DNA of 64,000 nt, from contig JAWNZC010000314.1 in the NCBI GenBank assembly GCA_035771165.1, forward strand, positions 1,847,501 to 1,911,500. The letters are read 5' to 3'. A program made the translations under genes and the position numbers. Below the pieces are notes generated by a model. The model was given only the letters and a program-made list of their open reading frames with translations. It was not told where the DNA came from and made no database searches. The stretch is from Paragorgia papillata. Lineage: Eukaryota > Cnidaria > Anthozoa > Scleralcyonacea > Coralliidae. This document shows positions 33,101 through 44,452 of this stretch, piece by piece. Numbering within the stretch: the stretch's first letter is position 1; the number at the start of each line of letters is the position of its first letter.

Positions 33101-34472
33101 ATATTATTTAGTATGTTCTGCCATCTGTCAACTTGTTTCCATCAACTACCCCTACTGTATGTAGCTCTTTGCATTCACATGGCATAGAAAAAAGGCCATC
33201 ATCAGAGAGGTGACCTAATGTAGTAATAGCTTACATTGTGAGCATCTAACATTAGGTCAGTTGACAGATGCATGTGTGGGCCGAAACAACATTTGCCTGA
33301 AATTGTTTTCCCCTTTTTGGTGTGATTGTTGCATCAGTGCAAATTAACCTAGTACAGTACAAGTGCCTACTATAATTCTTGTCCCAAGATCTTGTCACTC
33401 TTCTTTGTGCAGCTGCACATCATTTCATGCAACCACACTGAGTTAAGCCAGATTGTAAAGTTTGTCGTTTGCGGGGAAGATGTTCCCCGTGCAATTTTTT
33501 CAAATTTGAACTGCATCTGCACAAAATGGGTTAAATATATCTGCATCCGCACAAAATGGGTTAAATATCCACATCCACACAAAATTTACAAATATATCTT
33601 GAGTAATTCGCGTATTTTGCAACAACCCACATCGTATCCGTGCAGTTTTTACCCGCCATCCGTGCAGTTTTTACCTGCAAGCCTCCCATCCACGCATTTT
33701 CCACAAACTTTACAATCTGGGAGTTAAGAAATGTGATGGGATCTGGGGAATAGAATGAGTACCTACATATATAGTCTCAAAAATCTATGACAATCAACAG
33801 CAATCAATAGTCATTGATTGACAAAATCAATATGTAGTCATTGATTGACAAATGGACATATTTTTGTGACTATCAATTGACAATTGGTCATTGATTAGCA
33901 AATACTAAATTGATATAATAAATTATATCATCTGATTTCAGTTTGTCGAATCGATGATTTAATATGAAGGCTGGGAATTTAGGGAATGATTATGTCTTTA
34001 ATATCTTTCCAAGATAAAATATTACTACAAACAGAAATCTCAGTACACTGTACACCTTTTCGCTTTTACTAGTACATGTATTACTACTAAATTAAAATAC
34101 AGATTTTAATTCTCCATAACAGTTGGTGGTGTTTAGAATTGCTTCGTTCTAAAATGTACCAAATAGTTCAAATTCATGTGAATAGATCAAATACATGCAG
34201 TTAAGCAGTTTCATAAATTCAGTGAGTTTTTTTAAAGAACGAAGCAACTCTGTGTAGGGGATTATACTGAAATTGAATCATATTTGAACGAAGTACAACG
34301 GTTTTAATTACTAAGAAAACGTAATTCTTACCGTATTATATTGGGTGGTTTGATTCGTTTGACGTGGATCTCGCCATGTCGTAACACGATTTTTATGATC
34401 GATAAAAAACGGCCTACCACTACCAGGATCGATTTTCCTTTCCCAAAACGCGGGTAGTCCACTAGCCGACAT
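27733..34472 (-). CDS. BAG3-like: BAG3-like co-chaperone (WW + Q/P-rich + BAG), 823 aa
   Basis: Hsp70 nucleotide-exchange co-chaperone of the BAG family. Exons: 34472-34332, 30977-28808, 27893-27733; 2472 nt in one frame with consensus splice sites. Residues 6-38 form a WW domain ([20 protein letters not shown] then TTWRDPR), closest in memory to that of BAG3. Residues ~235-335 are poly-Q broken by Leu, and the whole middle is Q/P/S/Y-rich and probably disordered. Residues ~745-823 form the BAG domain: [20 protein letters not shown] ... [12 protein letters not shown] ... [15 protein letters not shown], with the Arg and Gln positions used to grip Hsp70 kept. I see no IPV motif, the site by which vertebrate BAG3 binds small heat-shock proteins. 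Intron 1 holds several MITEs. WW plus BAG in one chain makes a BAG3 orthologue the best call. Confidence 0.9.
28035..28281. mobile_element. MITE family E, copy 1 (GTTGCA-rich)
   Basis: Ends AAGGTGAAGTAATACGAGTA and inverted GCCCGTATTACCTCACCTTT, interior of TTGCAACTTG words. The same family is at 49761-49980. It lies in the BAG gene's last intron. Confidence 0.7.
28415..28783. repeat. Retroelement tail-like repeat, copy 1
   Basis: CTTTCATGAAAATCGGTGCA, GAGATATCCTTGCGACAG and GACAGACAGA-type words ending in AACCTCCTCATGGCGG. A related piece lies at 52970-53190. Probably the 3' end of a LINE or SINE. Confidence 0.55.
31144..31336. mobile_element. Foldback family F, copy 2
   Basis: Arms ACTCACTTTTCACTCAAATC and inverted TTTGGGTGAAAAGTGAGTTG; core TTGATTGGCTGCTAGGAACC as in 12352-12540. 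Intron 1 of the BAG gene. Confidence 0.75.
31346..31478. mobile_element. 133-bp MITE, CCTTGTACCCAGGCAC ends
   Basis: CCTTGTACCCAGGCACTT and AGTGCCTGGTACAAGG bound it; inner ACGTGTGG / CCACGTG pairs. The ends resemble the TACCC-type group. 31479-31837 shows no gene. Confidence 0.65.
31838..32621. mobile_element. Possible element with GCGCGATCGCGC hairpins at both ends
   Basis: GGCGAGCGCGATCGCGCTCG near 31850 and CCAGCGCGATTGATCGCGCT near 31900 are matched by GGCGAGCGCGATCCATCGCG near 32580. TTCAATGA/TCATTGAA lies outside. I see no clear target duplication. Confidence 0.4.
32622..33447. other. BAG-gene intron 1, no gene
   Basis: AT-rich intron sequence. ACATTAGGTCA/TGACCTAATGT is inverted at 33212 and 33250. 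Nothing else recognised. Confidence 0.35.
33448..33720. mobile_element. 273-bp hAT-like MITE, 8-bp target duplication
   Basis: TIRs CCAGATTGTAAAGTTTGT / ACAAACTTTACAATCTGG with GAGTTAAG on both sides (33440-33447, 33721-33728). Inside are three ~30-bp units of GCACAAAATGGGTTAAATAT type and two of CCGTGCAGTTTTTACC. 33729-34331 beyond shows only TCATTGATTGACAA words. Confidence 0.85.
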
Positions 34473-35949
34473 TTTAACGTCCTTGGGCCAAGAAATTCAA
34501 AGGTTTTGCTCAGGGAAATTAAACCACAAAACAAAGACAACAAAAATTTGGAAAAGGAATTCTGGAAAGTTTGTAATCGGAATTAGGTCGGAAGTATTCG
34601 AGATTGGTCGGAATTCGATACTTTGAAGTATGTCTTTGAAGGCGGTTTTTGGCGGGCTTTATTTTTTGTTTCTTGCAATTTGACAAAGAAACTCGAAGGT
34701 GTATTTTATGCAGAGTTTAACGTTTGAATTTCGCAAGATTTCTGCTGGAATTGAGACAGGTGAGTTGATTTTATATTTAATTAGGGCTTTTCATTGTTGG
34801 TAGGACAATTAGAATAGACTAATGTAGTTCTGGAACAGTTTAAAAAGTGGTTCTCGGTCCTCAATTTTACAAGCAGACTCATTTAGACGACTAAATATTT
34901 AGGGCCTTTGGCTTCGCCTTTGCGCTGATAATTGATCAATATCATTTTCATGTGTTTTTCTCTTCTCCAGTAGTTAGATTTAAATATCAAAAAGAAGGTA
35001 AATAAACAAATAAATATGTAAATTATTCATTAACATTTTAAATAAACAACATTCCATCTGCACTCTAATATTAAATTAAAATACAAAATGGCCGCCCGAG
35101 TTTATATGTTTATATAGTCTGATGTAAACACAAGAGTGATTTTGGAGAATTTGATGTTTATTGGAGAATTTGATGTTTATGTGAACCCAAGCCACAGGTG
35201 GGGATTTACATAACTATTTAAACTTTAATACCCGAGTGTTTGCATTGGCTAATGGTGGTATTATGGTATATCGGGGGGGGGGGGGGGGGGGGGGATGCCC
35301 CCTTTACCCCATACATGTAGATAATCTGCCACATAATGCAACTTGTCTTGCACTGTCAATGGGGATGGCATTGAAATACATGTAATTGTCACAAGACAAG
35401 TTGCGGAATTTACAAACCATTGCACTGTGTAACATGTTGTGCAATATATGCTAAAATTGTTGTGAGTCAAGTTGCTCAAAATATTGCAGTGTGCAACATG
35501 GTGTGCAATGGCCAAGATCATTGCGAGACAAGTTGCTGCCAATGATGCAATGCTGAATACGGTAGTTTAAATCCTTTCCTCCTTCCCCTTTATCACTCCT
35601 TGTTTCCCTAAATAAAAACATCCTTTCATTTGTCAACCCTTTATTACACCATTAACTATGATTACATGTACATAAATTACAGATTATTAACAATAGAAAA
35701 CATATTTACATGACTGTACATCTGCCAATATTAAACAGTGTAATGCAATTGCCTGCGAAGCAGACTGCGCCTCACTGGGAGCACCAGGGAGGAGTGGTTG
35801 AGGGGCAGTCTGCTTCACAGTCTACAATACTATATATATTTATAAAATAGGTTGCGTCTTACGCACGCTGTGATTGGTCAATTACTGTGTGTTTATATCA
35901 GGCTATGTAAACATGGTTGTGATGTCACGGCACATTTTTTAGCCTTATT
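34473..35949. other. BAG gene upstream region / intergenic, no gene
   Basis: The promoter of the BAG gene must lie near 34480-34800, but I see no TATA box. GGGCCTTTGGCTTCGCCTTT (34902) is a lone tip-like motif. 35080-35265 carries AAATGGCCGCCCGAGTTTAT as in the palindrome below, 35270-35294 is poly-G, and 35335-35560 repeats (A)CAAGTTGC(T/G)-type words in both orientations. Confidence 0.35.
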
Positions 35950-36147
35950 TCATAAAAGAAATAGAAAATGGATGCCCTGTGTTTATATAACCTGATGCAA
36001 ACACTCGAGTGAGTTGGGAGAATTTGAAAGTACTTATATAAACCCTCACCTATGGCTCGGGTTCACATAAACTTTCAAATTCTCCCAACTCACTCTCGTA
36101 TTTGCATCAGGCTATATAAACACGGGTGGCCATTTTCTATTTCTTAA
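35950..36147. mobile_element. Foldback, AAATAGAAAATGG ends
   Basis: AAATAGAAAATGGATGCCC..GTGTTTATATA, then CTGATGCAAACACTCGAGTG, GAGTTGGGAGAATTTGAAAG and the reverse complement. Related fragments at ~35080, 52860 and 55020. 36148-36893 shows no gene. Confidence 0.8.
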
Positions 36148-36893
36148 ATATATAATTATGTATACCAGACAGACTTATATGTACTGTCCAATAACACTAA
36201 AATGCTCTGTCTTAAAAAATACTTGACATTTAAATTTTGAACTACTGTAGTATGAGGAACTGAACTCTGCATGCATATGGGCTTTCTCATTCCTAACTTT
36301 TTGTATGGTAATGGCCAGCACATTAGTCTGTTTACTAAGTGAACTGAACATGAAATGGAGGACACCTCAACTTGCTTGGCTAGCCTGCACTTTGCTAACA
36401 ATAGCCAAGGAATTATTCTATGTACATTGTACAAGTTTATATTACTATGACAACAAATATCTTCATTATCTTGTATGCTATAAGAAAGCATTAACCACAG
36501 TTTGCTTGCTCAATGTTGGATTGCTACCTGATACATGAGCCATGATTATTGAATTGTACTGTTTGCACAAATCTTTATAGTGCATCTTTTTGGCATGGTC
36601 AAACCCCAGCTTACTTTCTGACTATCTTCATAAACATGGATTCAAAGAATCAGATATGGTCTTCACAAAAAAGACATCCATTCCTCCACATGCATGATTA
36701 ATAACATGTACTGTGCTTCACAATTTCATGCAATCTCATACCCAAGGTCTTTTTCTGTTACAATGGCATTAGAATGGGTGTGGTAGTGCCAAGCGAAACC
36801 AGCTACTAAGGTATGAGCTTGGATTCCATATTTTCTGTTCTGAGGGTGCCCAATCTGGGCATGGATCTTGCCAGAATTATTTGCCACCTGAAC

Positions 36894-39800
36894 TCATGAG
36901 TTATATTTTGGAGGACTTCTCACAGGTGGTAAAGGTGGAGTTGAATGCATCCTTGGTAGGGCTTGGCCAGCTGCTCCTGAGATAGGAGGTATAGGTGGAT
37001 TATGTTGTGGTGGTAGATGTTTTGGAGGTGGTTGTGTGGCCTGCTGAAGCCTTCTTGACAAGTCAACAATTCTTATATCCTTTAGTTGTAATAGATGTTC
37101 TAACCTTCTCACCTTGACTTGAAGAATCTGTGTATCGAATAAACAGTATATAATTATTTGTTTTAATAAATATAAATATTTTTAATTGACTGGCTTATAT
37201 TTACAAGTCCTGTACTATATATTGATTGCATTTCTTTTCCACATTTGTCTTTGGACATGTGTTGCGAGCAGGAATTGGGGTCAGGTGATGTCATCAAGGA
37301 CATTATTCTTTGGCTCTGCTTTCAAGGACATTTAATGACACTTTTATAGTCTATGCATTACTTATATTACCGTAAATAGTTATAATAATCTGTAATCATC
37401 ATGTTTTCTGCCTGAAATATTGGTGGCCAAAATTACTTATTGTCACATGTACTCTACCTGAATAGTTTCTTGGGATGCCAACAATGACTGTTCCTTCTCT
37501 TCAAGTAAAAGTCTTACATTCTGAGGTACATCTGGTTGAATAGAATTTTTATGGTGTTTTGGCCTGTTTTTTAAGACAATGAAGAAAATACATTGGTAAT
37601 TAAATTGCTACTGTAATCAATGACTAAGCTTCCAAATTTATTCATTAATTATTGAAAAATATCATTAATATTGTAGGTACTGTACTACTTACTGTACATG
37701 TACATTTACCAGAACATAACACACTAGGCTAGTAGAAGTACAAATTCTGTATGCTTAAAATTCATGATAATTGTGATTACCAAATTAGTATCTGAATAGA
37801 TCCCTAATTATATGAAACTGAAGTTTTAAATAATTAGGAATTATAATGCATTTAATGTGTTTGCCAAATGTTTCTTGATGTAACTTACCCAATGGCATGT
37901 TGTGGTGGATTGTTGGCAGCAATTTGTTTGGTGTCATTGATAGATTCTCTTTTATTGTTGATGTTCTGAGGTCCCTTTGGTGCATGTAAGTTTTGCTGAG
38001 TGAATGCAGGATTTGATGGTTGTTGGTTATAATAACTTCCTTGATAATACTGGGAAAGGAATTGCAAAAAATATTAAAATTGGAAACTTCCTTTGCATGC
38101 TTGATATTTTTTAAACTACCATAAGTAAACCAAAACTTAAGGCAAACAAGGTCAAGGCTAGCCTCCTTCGCAGGTATTCTTTGCGGGCCTCGATATTTTA
38201 GGTCAAGGCTAATTAAGTTTATAGCAAATTAAGTGTTTTGGTAAGGGAGTTCTCGACTCCTTGATGATATCATAGATCTGGTGTTGTTCAGTGAGAGTAA
38301 AAATTACTACATCAATCCAGGGTACTGACTTTCAGTGTTACTGCATGATTTAGTTTGAGTCAGCATACCCTGCGAGCAGAGACTTCTTTTCCTTATTTCT
38401 TCGTTGAGAGAGAGGAAGAAAAGTAGGCTCTGCTGTATTTGTGAATAATTATACACAAATACAGCAGAGCCTACTTTTCTTCCTCTCTCTCAGCGAAGAA
38501 ATAAGGAAAAGAAGGCTCTGCTCGCAGGGTAGAGTCAGCAAGGAGTTCAATTTTAATCTTGCTTGTCGTAATTCTTGGTTATTACTTGTGTTGTAATTTT
38601 GAAAATTAGTACTGTACTGTCAGTTCAGAGTACTTTTAAAAGTCTAGAATGAATCTTAAAAAGGACCATACCAAATCTAAAATATAAATTCTGGAGACAA
38701 ACCTCTTGTTGATTTGGCATGCTATATGGATTTCTAGTCATATCTTGCTGAGCTACAGTATTCACCAAACCATAATTGTTGACAGCACCTCCTAAATATA
38801 AAATACTTCATATTATATTATTTAATAATTAGAGATTAGTGAAAATGCCATGGCAGTAATCTGTAATTAATATAATTATTGTATATTATTATATGGCATG
38901 GATTACTTCCGGTAAAATCATGCGCTGTGATTGGTTGCTGACGGGGCGAGATTTCTCCGTAATGCCCATGGGCATTATGAAAATTGTTAATGCCCTACCA
39001 TTGGAAACAAACAAAAAATCCTAATAAGAAACTTTTATTGCCGGAAAACGGCAAAAATAGATGAAATAGATGACGATGAACATTATAAAAATAAATTCTA
39101 CAATCCAGACGAGAAAGAAACAGAAGAAAATAACGCTAGTTCGGTGTTTTAACAAAGTTAAAGGAAACGAAGACCAAGAAATACAAGATTGATTTTGAAA
39201 TAAAAAGTGCCATATAATAAACTACTTAATAACCTCGACCATTCGGTCTTTACAGTAAAATATTAAACCGCGGTCTTGAGTGTATTAACCTCGCTATCGC
39301 TCAGTCAATACAGCAAGACCTCGGTTTAATATTTTACCATAAAGACCTCACTCTCGGTTATTAAGTAGTTATTAATACAGTACTGGTACTTCAAAAACTT
39401 AATATAATCAGTGCCATTAATGTCCAGTTAATTATTAAAAATGTTAGCCTACTGTACCATTCGAGTAACCTTCATCATATTCCTGGGCCATGTTATCTGA
39501 TATGGTGCCAGGGTAAAATTCATCATAAACTTGATGTTGTTTCCGAAGAGCTGCAGCTCTTTTTCTCGCCAAATACTTATCTATCTACAATGACACAACA
39601 AAAACCCCAATTTAGAATCAGAACTCAAAGTCAAGAGTTGTATAACGTATGTTGTTCACAACCTAAACCTACCTTATTACGTAAGTTAATTAAGAAAATT
39701 TCAATTGTTCCTGCTCGACATTTGCAAATTCCATCCAGCAGCTCATCAGATATTCGATATTCTAAACGATTGAGTACCTTTCCTATAATGTAATGTACAA

Positions 39801-42360
39801 AGACACTTATATATGGGAATTTAGGCATACAGATCAAGGTTCGAATTAATGGAGTAGCTTATCACTATTCACTTTCAGGATTTCGCTATTCAACTGACCA
39901 AAAAATCGTTATTCAAGAGCAAAACAGTATTACAGGGCTGCATCCGACCAAATTTGGCAAATGTCAGAACAATTCGGCTTTATGTTGTTGAAAGAGAAAC
40001 TTCTCTTTTTGAGAGAAAAATACCGATTTCCTTTCATAATTCTATCAACTAGATTGAGCATAGAAACTGATAGATTATTTAATTACTCTGGTACACGCGC
40101 GCGACGCTAAACAGATGAGTCAGACGACCGCCACGGCAACTGACTTTATATCATGAACTCAGAACTGTATTCTGAAGAATTATATGTCCAACACAATGTA
40201 GTGATAATGGTTTTATGTCCCAACAAATTTTTGTAATGACTGACCAAAATTGGAAATAGATTAGACACATGTCCTATCAAGAAAAAATATTTATTTGCAG
40301 CCCTGGTATTACACAAGTCTTGTAATTACAACACAAAAGTTGCCAGGTGATTGTACAACCTTAGATTAATTAAAGCGTTAAGCTGCATTGTAAGATGGTA
40401 CGATGTTATTGTTACACTATGTTTTATGACGTAAGTTACGCTATGTTCTAATGTCTCTAACATCTTAGAACACAGCGTAATGTCTTAGAACATAGCGTAA
40501 CATCTTAGAACATAGCGCAACATCTTAGAACATAGCGCAACATCTTAGAACATAGCGCAACATTTTAGAACATAGCGCAACATCTGAGAACACAGAGTAA
40601 CATCTTAGAACATAGCGTAACATCTTAGAACATAGCGCAACATCTGAGAACACAGCGTAACATCTTAGAACATAACGTAACATCCTTCACTGGCATAAAA
40701 TGATTTGGAAGCGCATCCTGACCAACATTTCCCAATTGTACGCTCATTAAAACTGTATCAAAAAGACAACTCGGGGAAAATTCGCTATTCACTTTTGAAT
40801 ATTTAATTTGAACCCTGATACAGATAACAAATTGTGCAAGTATCCGTACAAGTATCCCTAACAATGGCAAATTCCCGTGGTTTACCCCCTGTATTCTCAT
40901 ACAATACTTGATATGTGCATTACGTTGAAGAGTGGTCCAATTATCTTTCTTTTGGGTAACTGAATTAGCTGGAGAATAATTGTGCATTTCAACCATTTTG
41001 GGCAAAAAGTGGTTCACAATTTCTGCCACCAAAACTACAAAAGAAAGAAATCAAAGGATCAAAATGGCATTCTTGTCACTTGTGATTTATCTGGGATTAT
41101 TTATTGATGACAGTCAATAGATAAAACAATCAATTAATATTATAAATCAAATGGTTAATCATCTATTGTCCCACAAACAACAAAAGGTCCCACTTGTGTA
41201 GGGACTGTGATTATTGATTTCAATCAATAAATCAACTGGATTTTTAATGATCTGTCTCCATCTAGGTGACTGAGTATTCAACATCTCCCAGTGTACCTAA
41301 TCGATGAAAATCAATAATTGATGAAAATTGAATCAATTTTCATAATCAATATCAATTAATCAATTGATATTGGAAATTGATGATTAATTGAATATCTTAG
41401 TGATTTTCATCGATTGATTATTGATTAATATCTTCTTTATCCAGTACCTCAAGCCTTGCTGCCAAATTTGGCCATTAGCACCAAATATGGCAGAGAATTT
41501 ATGCTAAATCTTCAATATGGAGATAACAAAAAACAACGTTCGTTTTACAGTCATTTCCCCCACTTACGCAGCTAGGGGTTAGATAGTGGCTCCCCACAGC
41601 AGTTTCCTCCACTTCTCTCTCTCTTGTACATCCTCCCTTTTTAGACCACACTCACTCATGTCCCTCTCCACAACCTGAGTTCATGTCGTCCTTGGCCTTC
41701 CTCTTTCTCTCACACCTTCCACCTCATGACATGCTTTTTTTACCCAGTCACCATCATCTTTCCATAATGCACTGTACATGGCCCAGCCATCTCAATCGGT
41801 TCCACCTCACAACATCAGTCACCAACTCAATCCCCATTCTTTCTCTCAGCTCTACACTTGGCACTCTATCCCACAAAGATACACCACACATCCATTGTAT
41901 CATCGTTATCCCTGTTCACTCCATTCTTGCACTCTGCTCCACATTCAATTGGCTCATATTTGATGTGGAGATACATGTACAATATAAGATGTTTATGTTT
42001 GTCTTATGAACGGTAAAGTTAATAAATAAATACATTAAAAAACTGTGATTCAGCCAATGACAATCGATATCAATTGACTAATCAATATCGATAATTTGCT
42101 ATTTTCCAACCTTCACACTTCACCATACATCTACTTTTTTCATCGGGAAATTTTAAACAAATTTCATAAGAATACTTGTGGAAACCAGCTACTGACTCAG
42201 ATAAAGGCAAATGGTGTTCATGATTACCTCCATCACTAAAATCCCGACCAATATTTCGTTTTGGTCTTGATAAGGGAATCTCGTCAATCCACGTATACAA
42301 ATCTTGCAAGGATTCATCGTCTAAACTGTTAATACTGATCATTTCTGTATTGTCTTCCAT
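36894..42360 (-). CDS. SPEF1: Sperm flagellar protein 1 / CLAMP, 356 aa, eight exons
   Basis: Microtubule-binding calponin-homology protein of the axonemal central apparatus and of polarised cell cortices. Exons: 42360-42228, 41034-40924, 39782-39673, 39584-39458, 38791-38703, 38049-37889, 37563-37458, 37127-36894; 1071 nt, all phases agree. Residues 14-118 form the CH domain and match vertebrate SPEF1 closely (LYTWIDEIPLSRPKRNIGRD, LPKMVEMHNYSPANS, VLNRLEYRIS). The C-terminal helix VRRLEHLLQLKDIRIVDLSR is the family's coiled-coil signature. Between them is a ~125-residue Q/N/Y-rich insert (exons 4-6), and a Pro-rich tail follows, so the protein is ~120 residues longer than the 236-residue human one. 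The start is fixed by the MEDNTEM leader just before the CH domain. Confidence 0.95.
38366..38531. mobile_element. 166-bp near-perfect palindromic MITE, 9-bp duplication
   Basis: Ends TACCCTGCGAGCAGAG / CTCTGCTCGCAGGGTA, GAGTCAGCA on both sides (38357-38365, 38532-38540). The arms are almost identical over their whole length (AGAGAGAGGAAGAAAAGTAG). In a SPEF1 intron. Confidence 0.92.
39150..39375. mobile_element. Foldback family C, copy 1
   Basis: AATACAAGATTGATTTTGAA flank, then arms AACCTCGACCATTCGGTCTT / AAGACCTCACTCTCGGTTAT and tip AACCTCGCTATCGCTCAGTC. Copy 2 at 55245. SPEF1 intron 4-5. Confidence 0.75.
40458..40685. repeat. 20-bp minisatellite, ~11 units
   Basis: AACATCTTAGAACATAGCGC with variants (GTAA, CTGAG) in the SPEF1 intron ~240 bp from exon 2. 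The rest of 39783-40923 holds no gene. Confidence 0.95.
41035..42227. other. SPEF1 intron 1, no gene
   Basis: 41280-41430 is AT-rich and made of TCAATTGAT/ATTGATTAAT palindromic words. 41560-41960 is C/T-rich (CTCCACTTCTCTCTCTCTTG, TCACACCTTCCACC). No exon recognised. Confidence 0.35.
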
Positions 42361-42746
42361 TGGGAATCCCTTGGCGCAGTCCTTTGGTCATCAACACACT
42401 CACAAAACATCTAGATTTCATACACAAAAGTGAACATAAATGAATTTATGTACCGCCATCTTGTGAAGATATCATTTAAGCTTTTTACGCGATCGTTACC
42501 ATGGTTGCGGAAACGTCAGTCATTTTATGCGATACTCTGCTGCCCTGTCTGGAATGCAGGCTCGGAAATGGTGTAGTGTTCAGGCTTCCGCGCGGTAATT
42601 GGTATATTTGATCAGTTTGAAAATGTAAGGATTGTTTATATCATTGCGAAGGCCTAAAATGATCGGCCTAAATGGTGGATTATTATCACTTTCGTTTTCT
42701 CGATAGTAGGCTGTAATACTGTAGAAATGGCTTGTAGTTTTTGACA
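42361..42746. promoter_or_regulatory. Bidirectional promoter between SPEF1 and SLC25A51, with X-box-like site
   Basis: The two start codons are 386 bp apart and diverge. At 42495-42508 the minus strand reads GCAACCATGGTAAC. This fits the RFX X-box GTNRCC-N0-3-RGYAAC at all but one place (GC for GT), 135 bp from the SPEF1 ATG and in its orientation. RFX factors drive motile-cilium genes, so the site fits SPEF1. No TATA box seen. Confidence 0.6.
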
Positions 42747-43646
42747 ATGTCCCAGCAAAGACAACCAAGTGTGAGCGGTTCGGATACCCAACAGGAAAAC
42801 CATCACCTCAAAACACATGTCGACACAGATTATGACTGGCAACATTTCACCGCTGGTGCTGGTGCTTCCGCGATCAATATTATCACGACATTTCCCATCT
42901 TCAAAGTTGTCTTTCGACAGCAAGTTGATGGCTCGCGGCTTTTTGTCGCCTTAGCTCAACTGAAGAGCGAAGGATTTCGTTATATTTATCGAGGTGTTCT
43001 TCCACCGTTGCTTCAAAAAGGTGTCGCAGTATCGGTGATGTTTGGACTGTATCACAGATTCCAAAGAGATTTGAACCAGACTTTGCCTATGCTACCCACT
43101 CAAGTAAACAACAGTGCAGCAGCTATCATGGCTGGCAGTGTTGAAGCAATACTCGCTCCACTGGAGCGAGTTCAGACACTTCTAACCCACAGGAAGCACC
43201 ATGATAGATTTCTAAATACCTTTCATACTGTCTGGGAGCTGCGTACCTATGGTGCGAGGGAGTACTACCGTGGACTCACCGCCATACTTCTTCGGAATGG
43301 TCCATCCAATGCGATCTTCTTTGGATTTCGTGGTTACCTCAAGGATCACTTGCCAGAAGCCCAAACTAGCTTGCACAACACCCTCCAAGATTTTGCCTGT
43401 GGAGCTCTTCTGGGTGCAACTATTAGTACAATATTTTACCCATTGTCTGTGGTTAAGATGAACATGCAGAAACATGTTGGAGGAGAGTTTTGGGGTGTTA
43501 AACAAACATTTCAAACTATTTATACAAAGCGATTCAGAAGCCTGCCACTGCTGTACCGGGGTGCACTTATGAACTGTTCCCGTGCAGTTGTCTCTTGGGG
43601 CATAATTAATGCTTCATTTGAGATTTTGTTGTCAGGCCTAAGGTAG
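42747..43646 (+). CDS. SLC25A51: Mitochondrial carrier, SLC25A51 type (NAD+ transporter), 299 aa
   Basis: Imports NAD+ across the mitochondrial inner membrane. Single exon, starting at the ATG of MSQQRQPSVSG (the in-frame TTG six bases upstream is not used). Three ~100-residue carrier repeats are seen with signatures FPIFKVVFRQQ, APLERVQTLL and YPLSVVKMNMQ. It matches vertebrate SLC25A51 along its length (FRYIYRGVLPPLLQK, VMFGLY, EYYRGL..ILLRNGPSNAIFFG, GGEF, SWGIINASFE). Its 299 residues are close to the human 297, which is also encoded without introns. A possible poly(A) signal AATAAA is at 44320. Confidence 0.95.
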   Translation: MSQQRQPSVSGSDTQQENHHLKTHVDTDYDWQHFTAGAGASAINIITTFPIFKVVFRQQVDGSRLFVALAQLKSEGFRYIYRGVLPPLLQKGVAVSVMFGLYHRFQRDLNQTLPMLPTQVNNSAAAIMAGSVEAILAPLERVQTLLTHRKHHDRFLNTFHTVWELRTYGAREYYRGLTAILLRNGPSNAIFFGFRGYLKDHLPEAQTSLHNTLQDFACGALLGATISTIFYPLSVVKMNMQKHVGGEFWGVKQTFQTIYTKRFRSLPLLYRGALMNCSRAVVSWGIINASFEILLSGLR

Positions 43647-43840
43647 ATTAGTAGCTAATGTTTTAATGATTTTAACTCACCAACTATTTATACAGACTGA
43701 ATGTGCTGATATGAGGAGGCAGACAAGTGATAATGTGCATTTCAACTAGGGAACTCAGGATAAGACTAGATTTAAATTTTGCAAGTCTGCTGGTGAGAAT
43801 ACAGTTCAATTGGGTTTGGACTAAATTCAAGTCTACCTAA

Positions 43841-43996
43841 AGCCTGGTTTACGTAAATAAGGTTGCCTCAATCACCCCAATCATCCTGATTGCTTTGAAT
43901 CTATCTAATGAGATTGAGCAATTCAAGATATCTCTCATCTAATTGGAGAGACTTCGTCAGTCAGGGTGATTGAGACAATCTTATGGAAACCAGGCT
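43841..43996. mobile_element. 156-bp MITE with 3-bp TAA duplication
   Basis: Ends AGCCTGGTTTACGTAAATAA and inverted TTATGGAAACCAGGCT, flanked by TAA (43838-43840, 43997-43999). The 3-bp TAA site suggests PIF/Harbinger. It lies in the SLC25A51 3' region. Confidence 0.7.
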
Positions 43997-44175
43997 TAAT
44001 AGAAGTGGACTGCAGAAGGGCTTGACCAACTAATTTTGCTAGTGAGAATGAAACTTACTGGCACATGTTTGCCAGTAGTCTTGAAAGTTAATCTCAGTCT
44101 AGGGCCAAATGCAGTCCAGTGTGAACACAACTGATAAGTCCAATACCAGTCCAGTCTGATCTGAGTTCACTAGTG

Positions 44176-44264
44176 AACTGAAAAAGTTTCACTTTAACTT
44201 CTGTTGATATTGCGTGGCACGCGTGAGATTGTGGCACAGAAGTTAAAGTGAAACTTTTTCAGTT
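44176..44264. repeat. Hairpin with 28-bp perfect arms
   Basis: AACTGAAAAAGTTTCACTTT.AACTTCTG and its exact reverse complement around ~33 nt. 44265-44452 ends in a (TA)-rich tract. Confidence 0.85.
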
Positions 44265-44452
44265 GCCTGATGATCGCTTAACATGTGAAACTCAGAGTAG
44301 CAATGTTCACTTTTTTTTAAATAAAATCTATCTTGCTCTACCTTCAGAAGTATTGAGCACTCTGTGGTCTATTGTAAACAACTACTTTAACTATTATTAT
44401 TAATATATATTAATATATGTATGTATATATATATTATATAATATTATATATG

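Noticed and set aside
39740..39760. Second hammerhead (CTGATGAG) near 39745
   Set aside because: The motif is on the strand of a SPEF1 exon and lacks stem II, the GAA and a cleavage site.
40461..40684. CRISPR-like array
   Set aside because: The 20-bp units are directly adjacent, without spacers, in an animal intron; it is a minisatellite.
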